Below, in pieces: positions 18,483-27,335 of a DNA stretch of 64,000 bases. The stretch spans positions 248,001-312,000 of the forward strand of contig NZ_JAVDWU010000001.1 of NCBI RefSeq assembly GCF_031457455.1, written 5' to 3'. The notes under the pieces are model-generated. The model worked only from the letters and a program-made list of their open reading frames with translations. It searched no databases and was not told where the DNA came from. Every line of letters starts with the position of its first letter. Positions within the stretch are counted from its first letter, which is position 1. The DNA is from Hydrogenophaga palleronii_A. GTDB taxonomy: Bacteria > Pseudomonadota > Gammaproteobacteria > Burkholderiales > Burkholderiaceae_C. A program made the translations under genes and the position numbers.

Positions 18483-19679
18483 TCAGTGTGTATAGGTTGC
18501 AGTGCCGGGGGTGCTGGACGTGCCGTGCGGGACCGAAGTGGTGCCCACCCGTACCGATGTGCCTTCGCGAATCAGTCCGGCCTGCGCGCGCAGCACCACC
18601 GTGCCGGCGGGTAGCCCCTCGACCACACGCATGGGCTCACCGTTCAGCACGGCCTGTGCGCCCGGTTGCAGCGGCACATGCCTGACCTGACCCTCGTGCA
18701 GCACCTGCACGTAGGGCTGTGGCTTGTCGTTGCGCACGGCCGACAGGGGCAGGGCTAGAGCGCTGAGTTGTCCGGTATGGATGCTGCCCTGTGCGAACAG
18801 GCCCTGGCGCATGCCCGGCTGGGCCGGTACGCGCAGGTACACCAGCACGCTGCGGCTGCCAGCCTGCACGCTGGGGTTGATGCGCAACACCGCGGCCTGC
18901 AGTGGCTCGCTCAGACCCTCTACCTTCACGGTCGCTGGCTGGCCCACACGTACCTCGACAGCATCGGCTGGGGCAATGGCCGCCGCGAGTTCAAACGAAG
19001 AGAGGTCCACCACGTCCAGGATGCGCACGTCGACACCGACACGCTCGCCGTTCTGTGCCATGCGGGCAGAAACCTGACCCGTGAGTGGTGAGCGCAAGGT
19101 GGTGTCGGCGAGCGCCTTGCGAGCGATGTCCAGCGCAGCCATGGCCGCCTGGTGGTTGGCTTCGGCGCTTCTCAGGTTGGCGGTGGACGTTTCCAGTGCC
19201 GTGGCCGATATGAAGCCCTGGCGCACCAGCGCCTGATTGTTGTCCAGCGCACGGCGCGCAATGTCCACCTGCGCCTGCGCTGCGTCCGCCTGGCGAGCCG
19301 CCTGACGCACGCGCGACTCCGAGTCCGTGCTGTCCACCCGGGCCAGCACTTCACCTGCGACCACGGTGTCGCCTTCGCGCTTTGTCAGATCGCGCAACTC
19401 GCCCGCCACGCGGGCTTTCACGGTGGCGGTCTGGATGGCCTGCAGTGAACCGGACACTGCGACCGTCTGGGTCAGCGCGAGGGAAGCAACCTGTGTGACG
19501 TCGTCGTCGGAAAGCTCGTAGACCGGCGTGACCTGCAGCGCCTGCGCTGCCGCAATGGCGGTTTCCTGCTTGGATTGCTTCTTCTGAATGGCCCGGTAGA
19601 GCCCGCCCGCAAGGGCCAGCACCAGTGCAGCCAGAAGCAGCCATTTGAACCAGGAAGCGCGATCGCGTGGAGTGGACAT
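18483..19679 (-). CDS. RND efflux periplasmic adaptor (membrane fusion protein)
   Basis: A 398-residue adaptor. One N-terminal helix (about 11-27, WLLLAALVLALAGGLYRAI) anchors it in the membrane. Next come the barrel-sandwich halves (VARVAGELRDL and TLRSPLTGQVSARMA), a coiled-coil hairpin rich in Ala, Gln and Arg between them, and the C-terminal beta domains. It bridges the pump and TolC. Its gene sits between tetR (25 bases upstream) and the pump gene (9 bases downstream), so the three are almost certainly one transcript. Confidence 0.93.
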   Translation of the reverse strand: MSTPRDRASWFKWLLLAALVLALAGGLYRAIQKKQSKQETAIAAAQALQVTPVYELSDDDVTQVASLALTQTVAVSGSLQAIQTATVKARVAGELRDLTKREGDTVVAGEVLARVDSTDSESRVRQAARQADAAQAQVDIARRALDNNQALVRQGFISATALETSTANLRSAEANHQAAMAALDIARKALADTTLRSPLTGQVSARMAQNGERVGVDVRILDVVDLSSFELAAAIAPADAVEVRVGQPATVKVEGLSEPLQAAVLRINPSVQAGSRSVLVYLRVPAQPGMRQGLFAQGSIHTGQLSALALPLSAVRNDKPQPYVQVLHEGQVRHVPLQPGAQAVLNGEPMRVVEGLPAGTVVLRAQAGLIREGTSVRVGTTSVPHGTSSTPGTATYTH

Positions 19680-19704
19680 GCTGGCAACCTGGAGGGGGAG
19701 GGAT

Positions 19705-20391
19705 TCAGCGCGTGGGGGTGGGCGCCAGCATGCCGCCGAGCAGCAGACTGACCTGGGTGTCGATGAAGCTCACGGGATCGAGCTGCTGCGACGGGGGGCA
19801 ACAGGGCGCCATGGAGTGTTTCCACATCAACAGGAAAATCATGGGTGCAATCAGGCTGTACACGGCGTACTCGATGGGCATCGGCCGGAACTCGCCGCTG
19901 GCAATGCCGCGCTGGAGCACCTTGCCAAGCAGATCATGCCCAGGTCCGATCACCTCCTGCTGGTAGAAGGCAGCGATTTCGGGGAACATGCCGGCTTCGC
20001 TCATCACCAGCTTGGTGATGCCCGAAGCAGCCGACATGCCGATCTCCCGCCACCACTCGTGCATGCAGTAGCGCACGAGTTCTGCGCTGGTGCCGGTATA
20101 GGTTTCCAGCTCCTGGCCAAACTCGGTGTATTTGCCGGAAATGCTCTCACGCACCACCGCCTTGAACAACTCTTCCTTGCTGGGGAAGTAGATGAAAAGC
20201 GTGCCCTTGGAAACGCCTGCGCGTGCCGCGACCTCTTCTACCCGGGTGGCAGCAAAGCCTTTTTCGACGAACAGCGCCAGTGCCGCATCCAGCAACTCAC
20301 CGGGACGCGCTTCCTTGCGGCGGCTGCGGCGCTGACGCGGCTCTGCGTCGTCAGAGGCGTCGTGAGGTCTTTGTGGGGGTAGGGTTGCCAT
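19705..20391 (-). CDS. TetR/AcrR-family regulator of the adjacent RND pump
   Basis: A 228-residue protein. A basic N-terminal stretch (RRSRRKEARP) precedes the TetR helix-turn-helix at about residues 30-75, with GFAATRVEEVAARAGVSK and GTLFIYFPSKEELF. The rest is the ligand/dimer domain, seen as helices with a TetR_C-like HEWWREIGM segment. A 24-base imperfect palindrome lies 6 bases upstream of the start codon, a position suited to repression of its own gene and the pump genes behind it. The inducer is unknown. Confidence 0.92.
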   Translation of the reverse strand: MATLPPQRPHDASDDAEPRQRRSRRKEARPGELLDAALALFVEKGFAATRVEEVAARAGVSKGTLFIYFPSKEELFKAVVRESISGKYTEFGQELETYTGTSAELVRYCMHEWWREIGMSAASGITKLVMSEAGMFPEIAAFYQQEVIGPGHDLLGKVLQRGIASGEFRPMPIEYAVYSLIAPMIFLLMWKHSMAPCCPPSQQLDPVSFIDTQVSLLLGGMLAPTPTR

Positions 20392-20397
20392 GGCTCA

Positions 20398-20421
20398 ATT
20401 AATGACCGAACGGTTATTAAT
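20398..20421. promoter_or_regulatory. Palindromic operator upstream of tetR and the RND genes
   Basis: A 24-base palindrome with arms ATTAAT at the outside and ACCG/CGGT inside around a central AA; only one position per arm and the centre do not match. It ends 6 bases before the tetR ATG. The AT-rich outer arms may also overlap a -10 element. Binding by the neighbouring TetR protein is inferred from position and symmetry. Confidence 0.7.
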
Positions 20422-20512
20422 ATACCCCATGCCTTGTCCGGCGATCGCCGCGAGCCATGAAAACCCGGTGTGAAGCCTGGGCGCAGTGTCGGGTGGATCT
20501 GTGCCGTGGCCT

Positions 20513-21991
20513 TCAGCCCAGCTTGATACCGACCTGCTGGATGCGCTCACCGTCCATGCTGCGCACGCTGATCTCGGCGTGACCAAGCTGTGCGCTGTCG
20601 CCCTCGACGGGAGGGCGGTTGAGTTCCTGGTGAAGCCAGCGACCCACGGACTGTTGTGATTCGGCGGGCACCGGCAGGCCATAGAACGCGCAGAGGGTTT
20701 CCAGGGGCGTGCTGGCGTCGAGCACGAAGTCGCCAAACACCAGGCGGGCGTGTTCGGTGTCGTCGGGGTCGGGCAGGTCCACACCTGTCTTTCGCGCCGC
20801 CATGGCAATGGTGGAGCCCTGAAGCAACAACGAGGTGAGCACCACCACAAAGGCCACGTTGAAGAAGGTCTGCGCGCCCTGTACGCCGGCCATCACCGGG
20901 AACACCGCCAGCACAATCGGTACCGCACCGCGCAGGCCCACCCAGGAAATGAAAGTGATTTCATTGGGCTTGAAGTGCAGTGGCGCCAGACAAAGCCAGA
21001 CCGACACCGGCCGTGCAATGAACATCAACACCAATGAGACGCCGAGGGCGGGCCAGATGGTGCGCAGCAGATCGGTGGGCGTGACTAGCAAGCCGAGCAA
21101 AAGGAACATGCCCGCCTGAGCCAGCCAGGCGTAGCCGTCCATGGCAGAAAGTGAAGGGCGCACCTGGCGCCGCGCCCGGTTGCCGGTGATCACGCCCATC
21201 ATGTAGACCGCCAGAAACCCGGAGCCGCCCAGCCAGGTGGTGAGGGCAAACACCGCCAGCCCGCCGGACACCACCAGCAGCGCTCGCACGCCGCCGCCGC
21301 CATCGGCGCCGCGCCCCATGCGTTTGAGCAGGCCAGCCAGACCGAAGCCGCTGGCAGCGCCCATCAGAGCGCCCCACCCGAACTGCTGCAGCAGTGATTT
21401 GAAGATCCCCTCAACATCCAGGCCAGCCATGCCCTGGCTGGCGGTGGCCAGCGCTATGCCAATGAAGGTCAGCGTCAGATACACCGCCATCGGGTCGTTC
21501 ATGCCGGACTCGATTTCCAACGTGGCCGCCACCCTTTCGTTCAGCTTCACGCCAGAAGACTTGAGCAGCGAGAAAACCGCAGCGGCGTCGGTGGAGCCAA
21601 CGATGGCACCCAGCAGCAGCGCGAGTGGCCAGGAGAGATCCAGCAGCCAGTAGGCCGCTGCACCAGTGATGCCCGTGCACACAATCACGCCCACGGTGGC
21701 CAACAGCAGCGACGGGCGAAGCCCCGTGCGAAAGGTGGTGATGTCAGTACGCAGCCCGCCGTCCAACAGGATCACGGCGAGTGAGACGTTGCCGACCCAG
21801 AAGGCGAGGCGAAAGTCGTCGAACACCAGGCCGCCTGGCCCGTCGGTGCCCGCCAGTGTGCCCACAACCAGAAAAATCAGCAGGAACGAAAACCCCACCC
21901 GGGCGGAAAACACGCCCGCCAGCACGCTGATGAACACCAGCGAAGCAGCCGCCAGCAGGGGCAAGGCAAGGAAATCCAGAGAAATCGACAT
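20513..21991 (-). CDS. Potassium/proton antiporter, CPA1 family (NhaP2/CvrA-like)
   Basis: A 492-residue membrane protein with about 12 helices in residues 1-400. The CPA1 ion-site region is present: LLGAIVGSTDAAAVFSLL at about 126-143, and the later ESGMNDPMAVYLT. A soluble C-terminal tail of about 80 residues (FVLDASTPLETLCAFYGLP, RPPVEGDSAQLGHAEISV) resembles a CorC/HlyC-type regulatory domain. NhaP2 proteins of the longer kind also carry a TrkA-C domain before it, which I do not see here. It should exchange cytoplasmic K+ or Na+ for protons. The gene lies 72 bases downstream of gcdH with no functional link evident. Confidence 0.88.
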   Translation of the reverse strand: MSISLDFLALPLLAAASLVFISVLAGVFSARVGFSFLLIFLVVGTLAGTDGPGGLVFDDFRLAFWVGNVSLAVILLDGGLRTDITTFRTGLRPSLLLATVGVIVCTGITGAAAYWLLDLSWPLALLLGAIVGSTDAAAVFSLLKSSGVKLNERVAATLEIESGMNDPMAVYLTLTFIGIALATASQGMAGLDVEGIFKSLLQQFGWGALMGAASGFGLAGLLKRMGRGADGGGGVRALLVVSGGLAVFALTTWLGGSGFLAVYMMGVITGNRARRQVRPSLSAMDGYAWLAQAGMFLLLGLLVTPTDLLRTIWPALGVSLVLMFIARPVSVWLCLAPLHFKPNEITFISWVGLRGAVPIVLAVFPVMAGVQGAQTFFNVAFVVVLTSLLLQGSTIAMAARKTGVDLPDPDDTEHARLVFGDFVLDASTPLETLCAFYGLPVPAESQQSVGRWLHQELNRPPVEGDSAQLGHAEISVRSMDGERIQQVGIKLG

Positions 21992-22063
21992 CCCGAGAAG
22001 CTAACAGAAATCGTGCCAGCTTCCGGGGGCATCGCGCAACTGGCGCCGTGCCCGGCGCATGTT

Positions 22064-23248
22064 TCAGGAGAAGGCCGCAATCCCCGTAATCGCCCGCCCC
22101 AGAATCAACGCATGCACATCGTGCGTGCCCTCATAGGTGTTCACCACCTCCAGGTTCACCAGATGGCGAGCCACGCCGAATTCGTCGCTGATGCCGTTGC
22201 CGCCCATCATGTCGCGGGCCAGGCGGGCGATGTCCAGTGCCTTGCCGCAGCTGTTGCGCTTGAGGATGCTGGTGATCTCCACGGCGGCGGTGCCCTCGTC
22301 CTTCATGCGGCCCAGGCGCAGGCAGCCCTGCAGGCCCAGGCTGATTTCGGTGAGCATGTCGGCGAGCTTCTTCTGGATCAACTGGTTGGCGGCCAGGGGG
22401 CGGCCGAATTGCTGGCGGTCCAGTACGTACTGGCGGGCGCGAAAGTAGCAGTCTTCGGCGGCACCCAAGGCACCCCAGGCGATGCCGTAGCGCGCGCTGT
22501 TCAGGCAGGTGAACGGACCCTTGAGGCCGCGCACCTCGGGAAAGACGTTTTCTTCTGGGCAGAACACTTCGTCCATCACGATCTCGCCGGTGATGCTGGC
22601 TCGCAGGCCCACCTTGCTGTGGATGGCCGGGGCGCTCAGGCCTTTCCAGCCTTTTTCCAGGATGAAGCCGCGGATCTGGCCGCCGTCATCTTTGGCCCAG
22701 ACCACGAACACGTCGGCAATGGGGCTGTTGGTGATCCACATCTTGGTGCCGGAGAGGCTGTAGCCGCCGTCAACCTTCTTGGCTCGGGTGACCATGCTGC
22801 CGGGGTCGGAGCCGTGGTTGGGTTCGGTGAGGCCGAAGCAGCCGATCCATTCGCCGGTGGCGAGCTTGGGCAGGTATTTCTGCTTCTGCGCTTCAGTGCC
22901 GAACTCGTTGATGGGCACCATCACCAGCGAGCTTTGCACGCTCATCATGCTGCGGTAGCCCGAATCCACCCGCTCCACCTCGCGCGCCACCAGCCCGTAG
23001 CAGACGTAGTTCAGGCCAGCGCCGCCGTACTGTTCGGGAATGGTGGGGCCGAGCAGGCCGAGCTCGCCCATCTCGCGAAAGATCGCCACGTCGGTCTTCT
23101 CGTGGCGGAAGGCTTCGGTCACTCGCGGTAGCAGCTTTTCCTGGCAGTAGGCGCGGGCGGCGTCCTGCACCTGGCGCTCGTCGTCGGTGAGCTGGGCGGA
23201 CAGGTGGAACGGGTCCTCCCAGTTGAAGGTGTTTTTGGGGTTGGCCAT
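22064..23248 (-). CDS. gcdH: Glutaryl-CoA dehydrogenase
   Basis: An FAD acyl-CoA dehydrogenase of 394 residues that oxidises and decarboxylates glutaryl-CoA to crotonyl-CoA in lysine, tryptophan and aromatic catabolism. The start MANPKNTFNWEDPFHL at 23248 is chosen because the WEDPF motif is the family N-terminus. FGLTEPNHGSDPGSM and TKMWITNSPIADVFVVW are the flavin-binding signatures. The catalytic Glu is in NTYEGTHDVHALILGRAITG near residue 370, with the Arg of RVDSGYRSMMSVQ nearby, as in GcdH rather than in general short-chain enzymes. The divergent LysR gene is its probable regulator. Confidence 0.93.
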   Translation of the reverse strand: MANPKNTFNWEDPFHLSAQLTDDERQVQDAARAYCQEKLLPRVTEAFRHEKTDVAIFREMGELGLLGPTIPEQYGGAGLNYVCYGLVAREVERVDSGYRSMMSVQSSLVMVPINEFGTEAQKQKYLPKLATGEWIGCFGLTEPNHGSDPGSMVTRAKKVDGGYSLSGTKMWITNSPIADVFVVWAKDDGGQIRGFILEKGWKGLSAPAIHSKVGLRASITGEIVMDEVFCPEENVFPEVRGLKGPFTCLNSARYGIAWGALGAAEDCYFRARQYVLDRQQFGRPLAANQLIQKKLADMLTEISLGLQGCLRLGRMKDEGTAAVEITSILKRNSCGKALDIARLARDMMGGNGISDEFGVARHLVNLEVVNTYEGTHDVHALILGRAITGIAAFS

Positions 23249-23294
23249 GGGGGTGTCTCCGGATGGGGGTGGCAATGGCGCATTGTCGTGTGGT

Positions 23295-23330
23295 GATGAA
23301 TACCTGTCTAATATCGAAAAGGTATTCATC
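23295..23330. promoter_or_regulatory. Perfect inverted repeat between gcdH and the LysR gene
   Basis: GATGAATACC at 23295-23304 and its exact reverse complement GGTATTCATC at 23321-23330, separated by 16 bases. A further partial arm (TATTCAT) lies at 23344-23350 over the LysR start. The position between divergent genes and 47 bases from the gcdH start fits a LysR-type recognition site. Confidence 0.7.
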
Positions 23331-23348
23331 GATACAGAAAGCATATTC

Positions 23349-24239
23349 ATGGAATTCCGACACCTGCGCTACTTTCTGGTGCTGGCCGAAGAACTGCACT
23401 TTGGCCGCGCCGCGCAGCGCCTGGCCATCACCCAGCCGCCGCTGTCGCTCAATATCCAGCAATTGGAGGCGTCGGTGGGCGCGCAGCTGTTCACCCGCAA
23501 CAGCCGCGGGGTGCAACTGACGGCTGCGGGGCAGGCGTTTGTGCCAGCGGCCCGGCAACTGCTGGAAAGGGCTGGGGCGGCCGCGCGCGAGGCACGCGAC
23601 GTGGCGCAGGGTGTGGTGGGCAGCCTGCAGGTGGGGTTTGCGGGCACCGTGCTGTACCGCGGCCTGCCGCAGATCCTCAAGCGCTTCCATGCCGAACACC
23701 CCCAGCTGCGTCTGGTGTTGCACGAGATGAGTTCCAGTGACCAACTGGTGGACCTCATGCATGACCGGCTGGATGTGGGTTTCGTGCACACGCCGCGGGT
23801 GGCCAGCGGGTTTTCGCAGGTGCTGGTCTCGCGGCAGTCCTTTGTCGCTTGTCTGCCGGGTTCACACCGCTTGGCGAAGCAGCGCAGCATCGACCTGGGC
23901 GCCTTTGCGGGCGAACCTTTTGTGGCCATCTCAAGATCGGTGTCGCCCGACTACCACGACCGCATCCTGGGTTTGTGCGCCGACCACGGGTTTTTGCCGG
24001 AGGTGCGGTTTGAATTGCGGCACTGGTTGAGCGTGGTGTCGGTGGTGGCCCAGGGCCTGGGGGTGTCGCTGGTGCCAGAAGCGCTGGCCATGGCAGGCAT
24101 GCCGGACGCGCGTTTCATCAAGCTCAAGGGCGAGACGCCGCCGTACGACACGCGCTGCCTCTGGAAGACCGAGCGTGAGCAGGCGGCGCTGGGGGCATTC
24201 CTCGCGGCAGTGCGGGGCTTTGCCCAGCCGATAGAGTAG
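23349..24239 (+). CDS. LysR-family regulator, probably of gcdH
   Basis: A 296-residue LysR protein. MEFRHLRYFLVLAEELHFGR begins the wHTH, and AAQRLAITQPPLSLNIQQLE is the recognition helix region. The C-terminal periplasmic-binding-like effector domain follows (GSLQVGFAGTVLYRGLP at about 91-107). The start at 23349 is chosen over upstream frames because LysR proteins begin with this motif. It is divergent from gcdH; in Pseudomonas and related bacteria such a LysR gene (GcdR) activates gcdH in response to glutarate. Transfer of that role here is by position. Confidence 0.9.
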   Translation: MEFRHLRYFLVLAEELHFGRAAQRLAITQPPLSLNIQQLEASVGAQLFTRNSRGVQLTAAGQAFVPAARQLLERAGAAAREARDVAQGVVGSLQVGFAGTVLYRGLPQILKRFHAEHPQLRLVLHEMSSSDQLVDLMHDRLDVGFVHTPRVASGFSQVLVSRQSFVACLPGSHRLAKQRSIDLGAFAGEPFVAISRSVSPDYHDRILGLCADHGFLPEVRFELRHWLSVVSVVAQGLGVSLVPEALAMAGMPDARFIKLKGETPPYDTRCLWKTEREQAALGAFLAAVRGFAQPIE

Positions 24240-24323
24240 GGGTCGCGCCCGGCGCTGTTTGCTGGGTGTGCCCATTCACAAGTTGCGTTCAGATTGCAAC
24301 GCGATACCTTCAGGAGTCAGGCC

Positions 24324-24866
24324 ATGGCCGAAAACAATCAAGAAGTGCTGGTGCTGGGAGGCGGGTGCTTCTGGTGCACCGAGTCGGTGTACAAGGAAGT
24401 GCGGGGCGTGACCGACGTCGAGTCCGGCTACAGCAACGGCCATGTCAAGCAGCCCAGCTACGAGCAGGTGTGCACGGGCGACACGGGCCACAACGAAGTG
24501 GTGCGGCTGGAATACGACCCCACCGTGATCAGCACGCGCGAGATCCTGGAAATTTTCTTCGTGATCCACGATCCCACCACGCTCAACCGCCAGGCCAACG
24601 ACGTGGGCACGCAGTACCGCAGCGGGATCTACTTCACCACACCGGAGCAGCAAGCCGAGGCGCAGGCCATCATCGACGAGCTGACAAAGGACGATGCTTT
24701 CGGACGCCCCATCGTGACCGAGGTGCTGGCCCTGAACAACTACTGGCCGGCCGAGCCCTACCACCAGGACTTCTTCGAGCGCAACCCGCACCAGGGCTAT
24801 TGCATGGCAGTGGCAGCCCCCAAGGTCGCCAAATTCCGCAAGACCTTTGCGAGACTGGCGAAGTAA
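24324..24866 (+). CDS. msrA: Peptide methionine-S-sulfoxide reductase
   Basis: Reduces methionine-S-sulfoxide in proteins and free form, with thioredoxin recycling. The 180 residues include the active site GGGCFWCTESVYKEV (catalytic Cys at about 16), the GYSNG segment, YDPTVIS and DVGTQYRSGIYF, all hallmarks of MsrA. The start at 24324 is set by AGGAG eight bases upstream; a TTG 30 bases earlier lacks such a site. It is a single gene, convergent with the EamA gene and with no msrB nearby. Confidence 0.95.
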   Translation: MAENNQEVLVLGGGCFWCTESVYKEVRGVTDVESGYSNGHVKQPSYEQVCTGDTGHNEVVRLEYDPTVISTREILEIFFVIHDPTTLNRQANDVGTQYRSGIYFTTPEQQAEAQAIIDELTKDDAFGRPIVTEVLALNNYWPAEPYHQDFFERNPHQGYCMAVAAPKVAKFRKTFARLAK

Positions 24867-24897
24867 ACCAGTCCTGCAATCACACCTGTTTCAGCCT

Positions 24898-25782
24898 TTA
24901 TGCGGGTTGCTGGCGAAACACCGCGCGCAGCTTCGGCCACAGCACGATCACAGCCAGCCCACTCAGCACCAGGGCCGCTGCACCCAGCTTCCATCCCGGC
25001 AGTGATTCGCCCAGCGACAGCGCCGATGCGCCCATGCCGAACACCGGCACCAGCAGGGCCAGAGGCGCGACGGTGGCGGCCGGGTGGCGGGTGAGCAGCC
25101 AATTCCACACACCGTAGCCAAACAAGGTGTTGCCCAGCGCCTGCCAGAACACGCTGAGCCAGACGCCCGCGCTTGCATGGCGCATGGCGTCAGCCATCGC
25201 GGCTGGTCCTTCCAGCCACAAGGACAAAGCCAGCAGTGGAGGGATGGCGAACACGCTGCTCCAGACCATGAAGTGCAGCATGTTCACAGCCCCGAGCGAC
25301 TTCACCACCAGGTTGGCGCTGGCCCAGAAGAAGGCGGCGGCCAGCACCAGTGCCAGACCGATCAGCGTGATGCTGGCATCCAGGTTCATGCCGATCACGG
25401 CAAGACCTGCCAGCGCCAGGGTCAGGCCCACGCCCTGAAACCAGCGCAGGCGCTCGCGCAGCAGGAACAAAGACAGGCCAATTGTGAAGAAAACCTGGGA
25501 TTGCACCACCAGCGAAGCCATACCGGGCGAGATGTCGTTGCGCATGGCCAGGAAAAGCAGGCCAAACTGACCCACGCCCAGCAGAACGCCAAACGCGGCC
25601 ATGCGTGACCAGGGCACCGTGGGGCGGGGCACAAAAAGCAACCACGGCAGAGCAGAAAAAACGAAGCGCAGCGTGGCGTAGAGAAACGGCGGCATGCCAT
25701 CGAGCCCCCAGCGGATGACCACGAAATTGGTGCCCCAGACGAAGACCACCGCGAGAGCTAGAAGGGTATGAGAGAGGGGCAA
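24898..25782 (-). CDS. EamA-family (drug/metabolite) transporter
   Basis: About 294 residues with ten predicted helices in two EamA repeats of five. The family N-terminal signature VFVWGTNFVVIRWG is in the first helix, and FFWASANLVVKSLGAVNM begins repeat two. Such proteins export small metabolites or amino acids; one relative, CntI of P. aeruginosa, exports a metallophore. The start is uncertain: a TTG at 25782 gives a full first helix, and no ATG fits. The gene lies 29 bases after the stop of the Opp-type ATPase gene, so it is probably the last gene of that transcript. Confidence 0.8.
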   Translation of the reverse strand: MPLSHTLLALAVVFVWGTNFVVIRWGLDGMPPFLYATLRFVFSALPWLLFVPRPTVPWSRMAAFGVLLGVGQFGLLFLAMRNDISPGMASLVVQSQVFFTIGLSLFLLRERLRWFQGVGLTLALAGLAVIGMNLDASITLIGLALVLAAAFFWASANLVVKSLGAVNMLHFMVWSSVFAIPPLLALSLWLEGPAAMADAMRHASAGVWLSVFWQALGNTLFGYGVWNWLLTRHPAATVAPLALLVPVFGMGASALSLGESLPGWKLGAAALVLSGLAVIVLWPKLRAVFRQQPA

Positions 25783-25811
25783 GATGGGATGCGCTGAAGT
25801 GCAAAGGGTGT

Positions 25812-27335
25812 TCAGGTTATCGCATCGGGGTGCAGCCTGCCTTCTTCGATGTGCCATTGTTGGTGCGTGCTGTGCTGCGCCAAATGCACATCGTGGCTGA
25901 CCAGCAGCATCGCGCAGCCGGTGTCTGCCATGGCACCGCACAGCGCCTCCATGGTGTCTCGCTGTGTCAATGCATCGAGTCGGGAGGTCGGTTCGTCGGC
26001 GAACACAAACACCGGCTTGAGCAGCATGGCGCGAAGAATGGCCAGGCGTTGCAGCTCGCCACCAGACACTTCGCTGGGCAGTCGGTCCAGCAGCTCGTCG
26101 TTCAGGCGAAGCTTCTGCTGCCAATGTGCAATGGGCGCGGGATCCAGCCGGTGCAGCCGCAGCAGGTGAGCCAGGGCTTGCCGGATGGTCTGGTGCATCG
26201 AGAACGATGCCACGGGGTCCTGGTAGAGCTTCTGAAAACGCCAGGGCGCCAGGCCAGGCCTTCGGTTCACCTGTCCGCTCGATGGTTTCAACAAACCCAC
26301 CAAGGCGTTGCCCAGCGTGGTTTTGCCACAGCCGCTGGAACCCACCACCGCCATGAAATCACCGGGGTGGATGCGCAGCGAAGCATGTCGCAACACAGCG
26401 CGCCCACCCAGGTTCACGCTGAGGTCTTGCGCGCCGACCAGCGGATCGGCTTGCGCGGGTGTGCGGTTTTCGGCTGGCACGAGGGAGGTCCAACGCCGGG
26501 GTTGCGCCGCGAGCAAGGCCTGTGTATACGGGTGCTGCGGTGCCGAGAGCACGGTCTGCACATCGCCTTGTTCGACGATCTGGCCGTGACGCATCACGGC
26601 CACGCGCCCGCCCAGTCTCAGTGCAAGATCCAGGTCATGGGTGATGGTGAGCAGGGCCTGACCTTGCAGCTGCGCTGCGCCCAACAGTGACGCGACCTGC
26701 TCGCAGGCGCCTGCGTCCAAGCCCTTGGTCGGCTCGTCTGCGATCAGCAAGGGAGCGTTGCCCTGGCTGGCGCAGGCCACGCCCACCCGCTGGGCCATGC
26801 CACCTGAGACCTGATGCAGCCACTGGTGGCCGGCGTGGGCCAAACCCAGCGCGGCCAGATGTTGGTCGGCGTGCTTGTGCGCCGTTTGCCATCGCTGGCC
26901 GGTGGCGTAGTGACCGGCCTCTGCCACCTGTGTGCGCAGGCGCATGATGGGGTTGAGTGCCGTCCAGGGCTCCTGCGGCAGCATCACCACCTGGTGGCCC
27001 CATAGGGGCTGGGTGAGTTGGCGTTGTCCGTTGGTGGCCCGCCCGGCCATCGTCACCTCGCCCTGCACACGCATGACCGGCGGCAGCGTGCCCATGATGG
27101 CCTGGGCCAGCAAGGACTTGCCGGCACCGGATTCACCGATCAGTGTCAGGCGTTCGCCCGCTCGCACCTCGAAGCTGCAGGCTTGCAGCAATGAGCGTTC
27201 GGTGGGCGCGAGTGTGATGCCGAGATCGCTGATGCGAAGCACCACGTCGTTGGAAGGGATGGTTTTCACTGGAGTACCTTCGCCCTGTGGGCTTCGGTGC
27301 GAGCTTGCTTGGGAACGGCCCGGCGCGGCGCTCAT
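25812..27335 (-). CDS. Opp/Dpp/Nik-type ABC ATPase with two fused nucleotide-binding domains
   Basis: A 507-residue protein joining the usual D and F subunits. Domain 1: Walker A GESGAGKS (about 67-74), signature VSGGMAQRV, Walker B LLIADEPTKGLD. Domain 2: Walker A GSSGCGKT, signature VSGGELQRLAIL, Walker B FADEPTSRLD. The start at 27335 overlaps the permease stop (ATGA). A much longer in-frame extension over the permease gene is not credible. It energises import through the two permeases encoded immediately upstream. The fused D-F form is known in YejF and GsiA. The substrate may be a peptide, nickel or a metal-ligand complex. Confidence 0.9.
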   Translation of the reverse strand: MSAAPGRSQASSHRSPQGEGTPVKTIPSNDVVLRISDLGITLAPTERSLLQACSFEVRAGERLTLIGESGAGKSLLAQAIMGTLPPVMRVQGEVTMAGRATNGQRQLTQPLWGHQVVMLPQEPWTALNPIMRLRTQVAEAGHYATGQRWQTAHKHADQHLAALGLAHAGHQWLHQVSGGMAQRVGVACASQGNAPLLIADEPTKGLDAGACEQVASLLGAAQLQGQALLTITHDLDLALRLGGRVAVMRHGQIVEQGDVQTVLSAPQHPYTQALLAAQPRRWTSLVPAENRTPAQADPLVGAQDLSVNLGGRAVLRHASLRIHPGDFMAVVGSSGCGKTTLGNALVGLLKPSSGQVNRRPGLAPWRFQKLYQDPVASFSMHQTIRQALAHLLRLHRLDPAPIAHWQQKLRLNDELLDRLPSEVSGGELQRLAILRAMLLKPVFVFADEPTSRLDALTQRDTMEALCGAMADTGCAMLLVSHDVHLAQHSTHQQWHIEEGRLHPDAIT

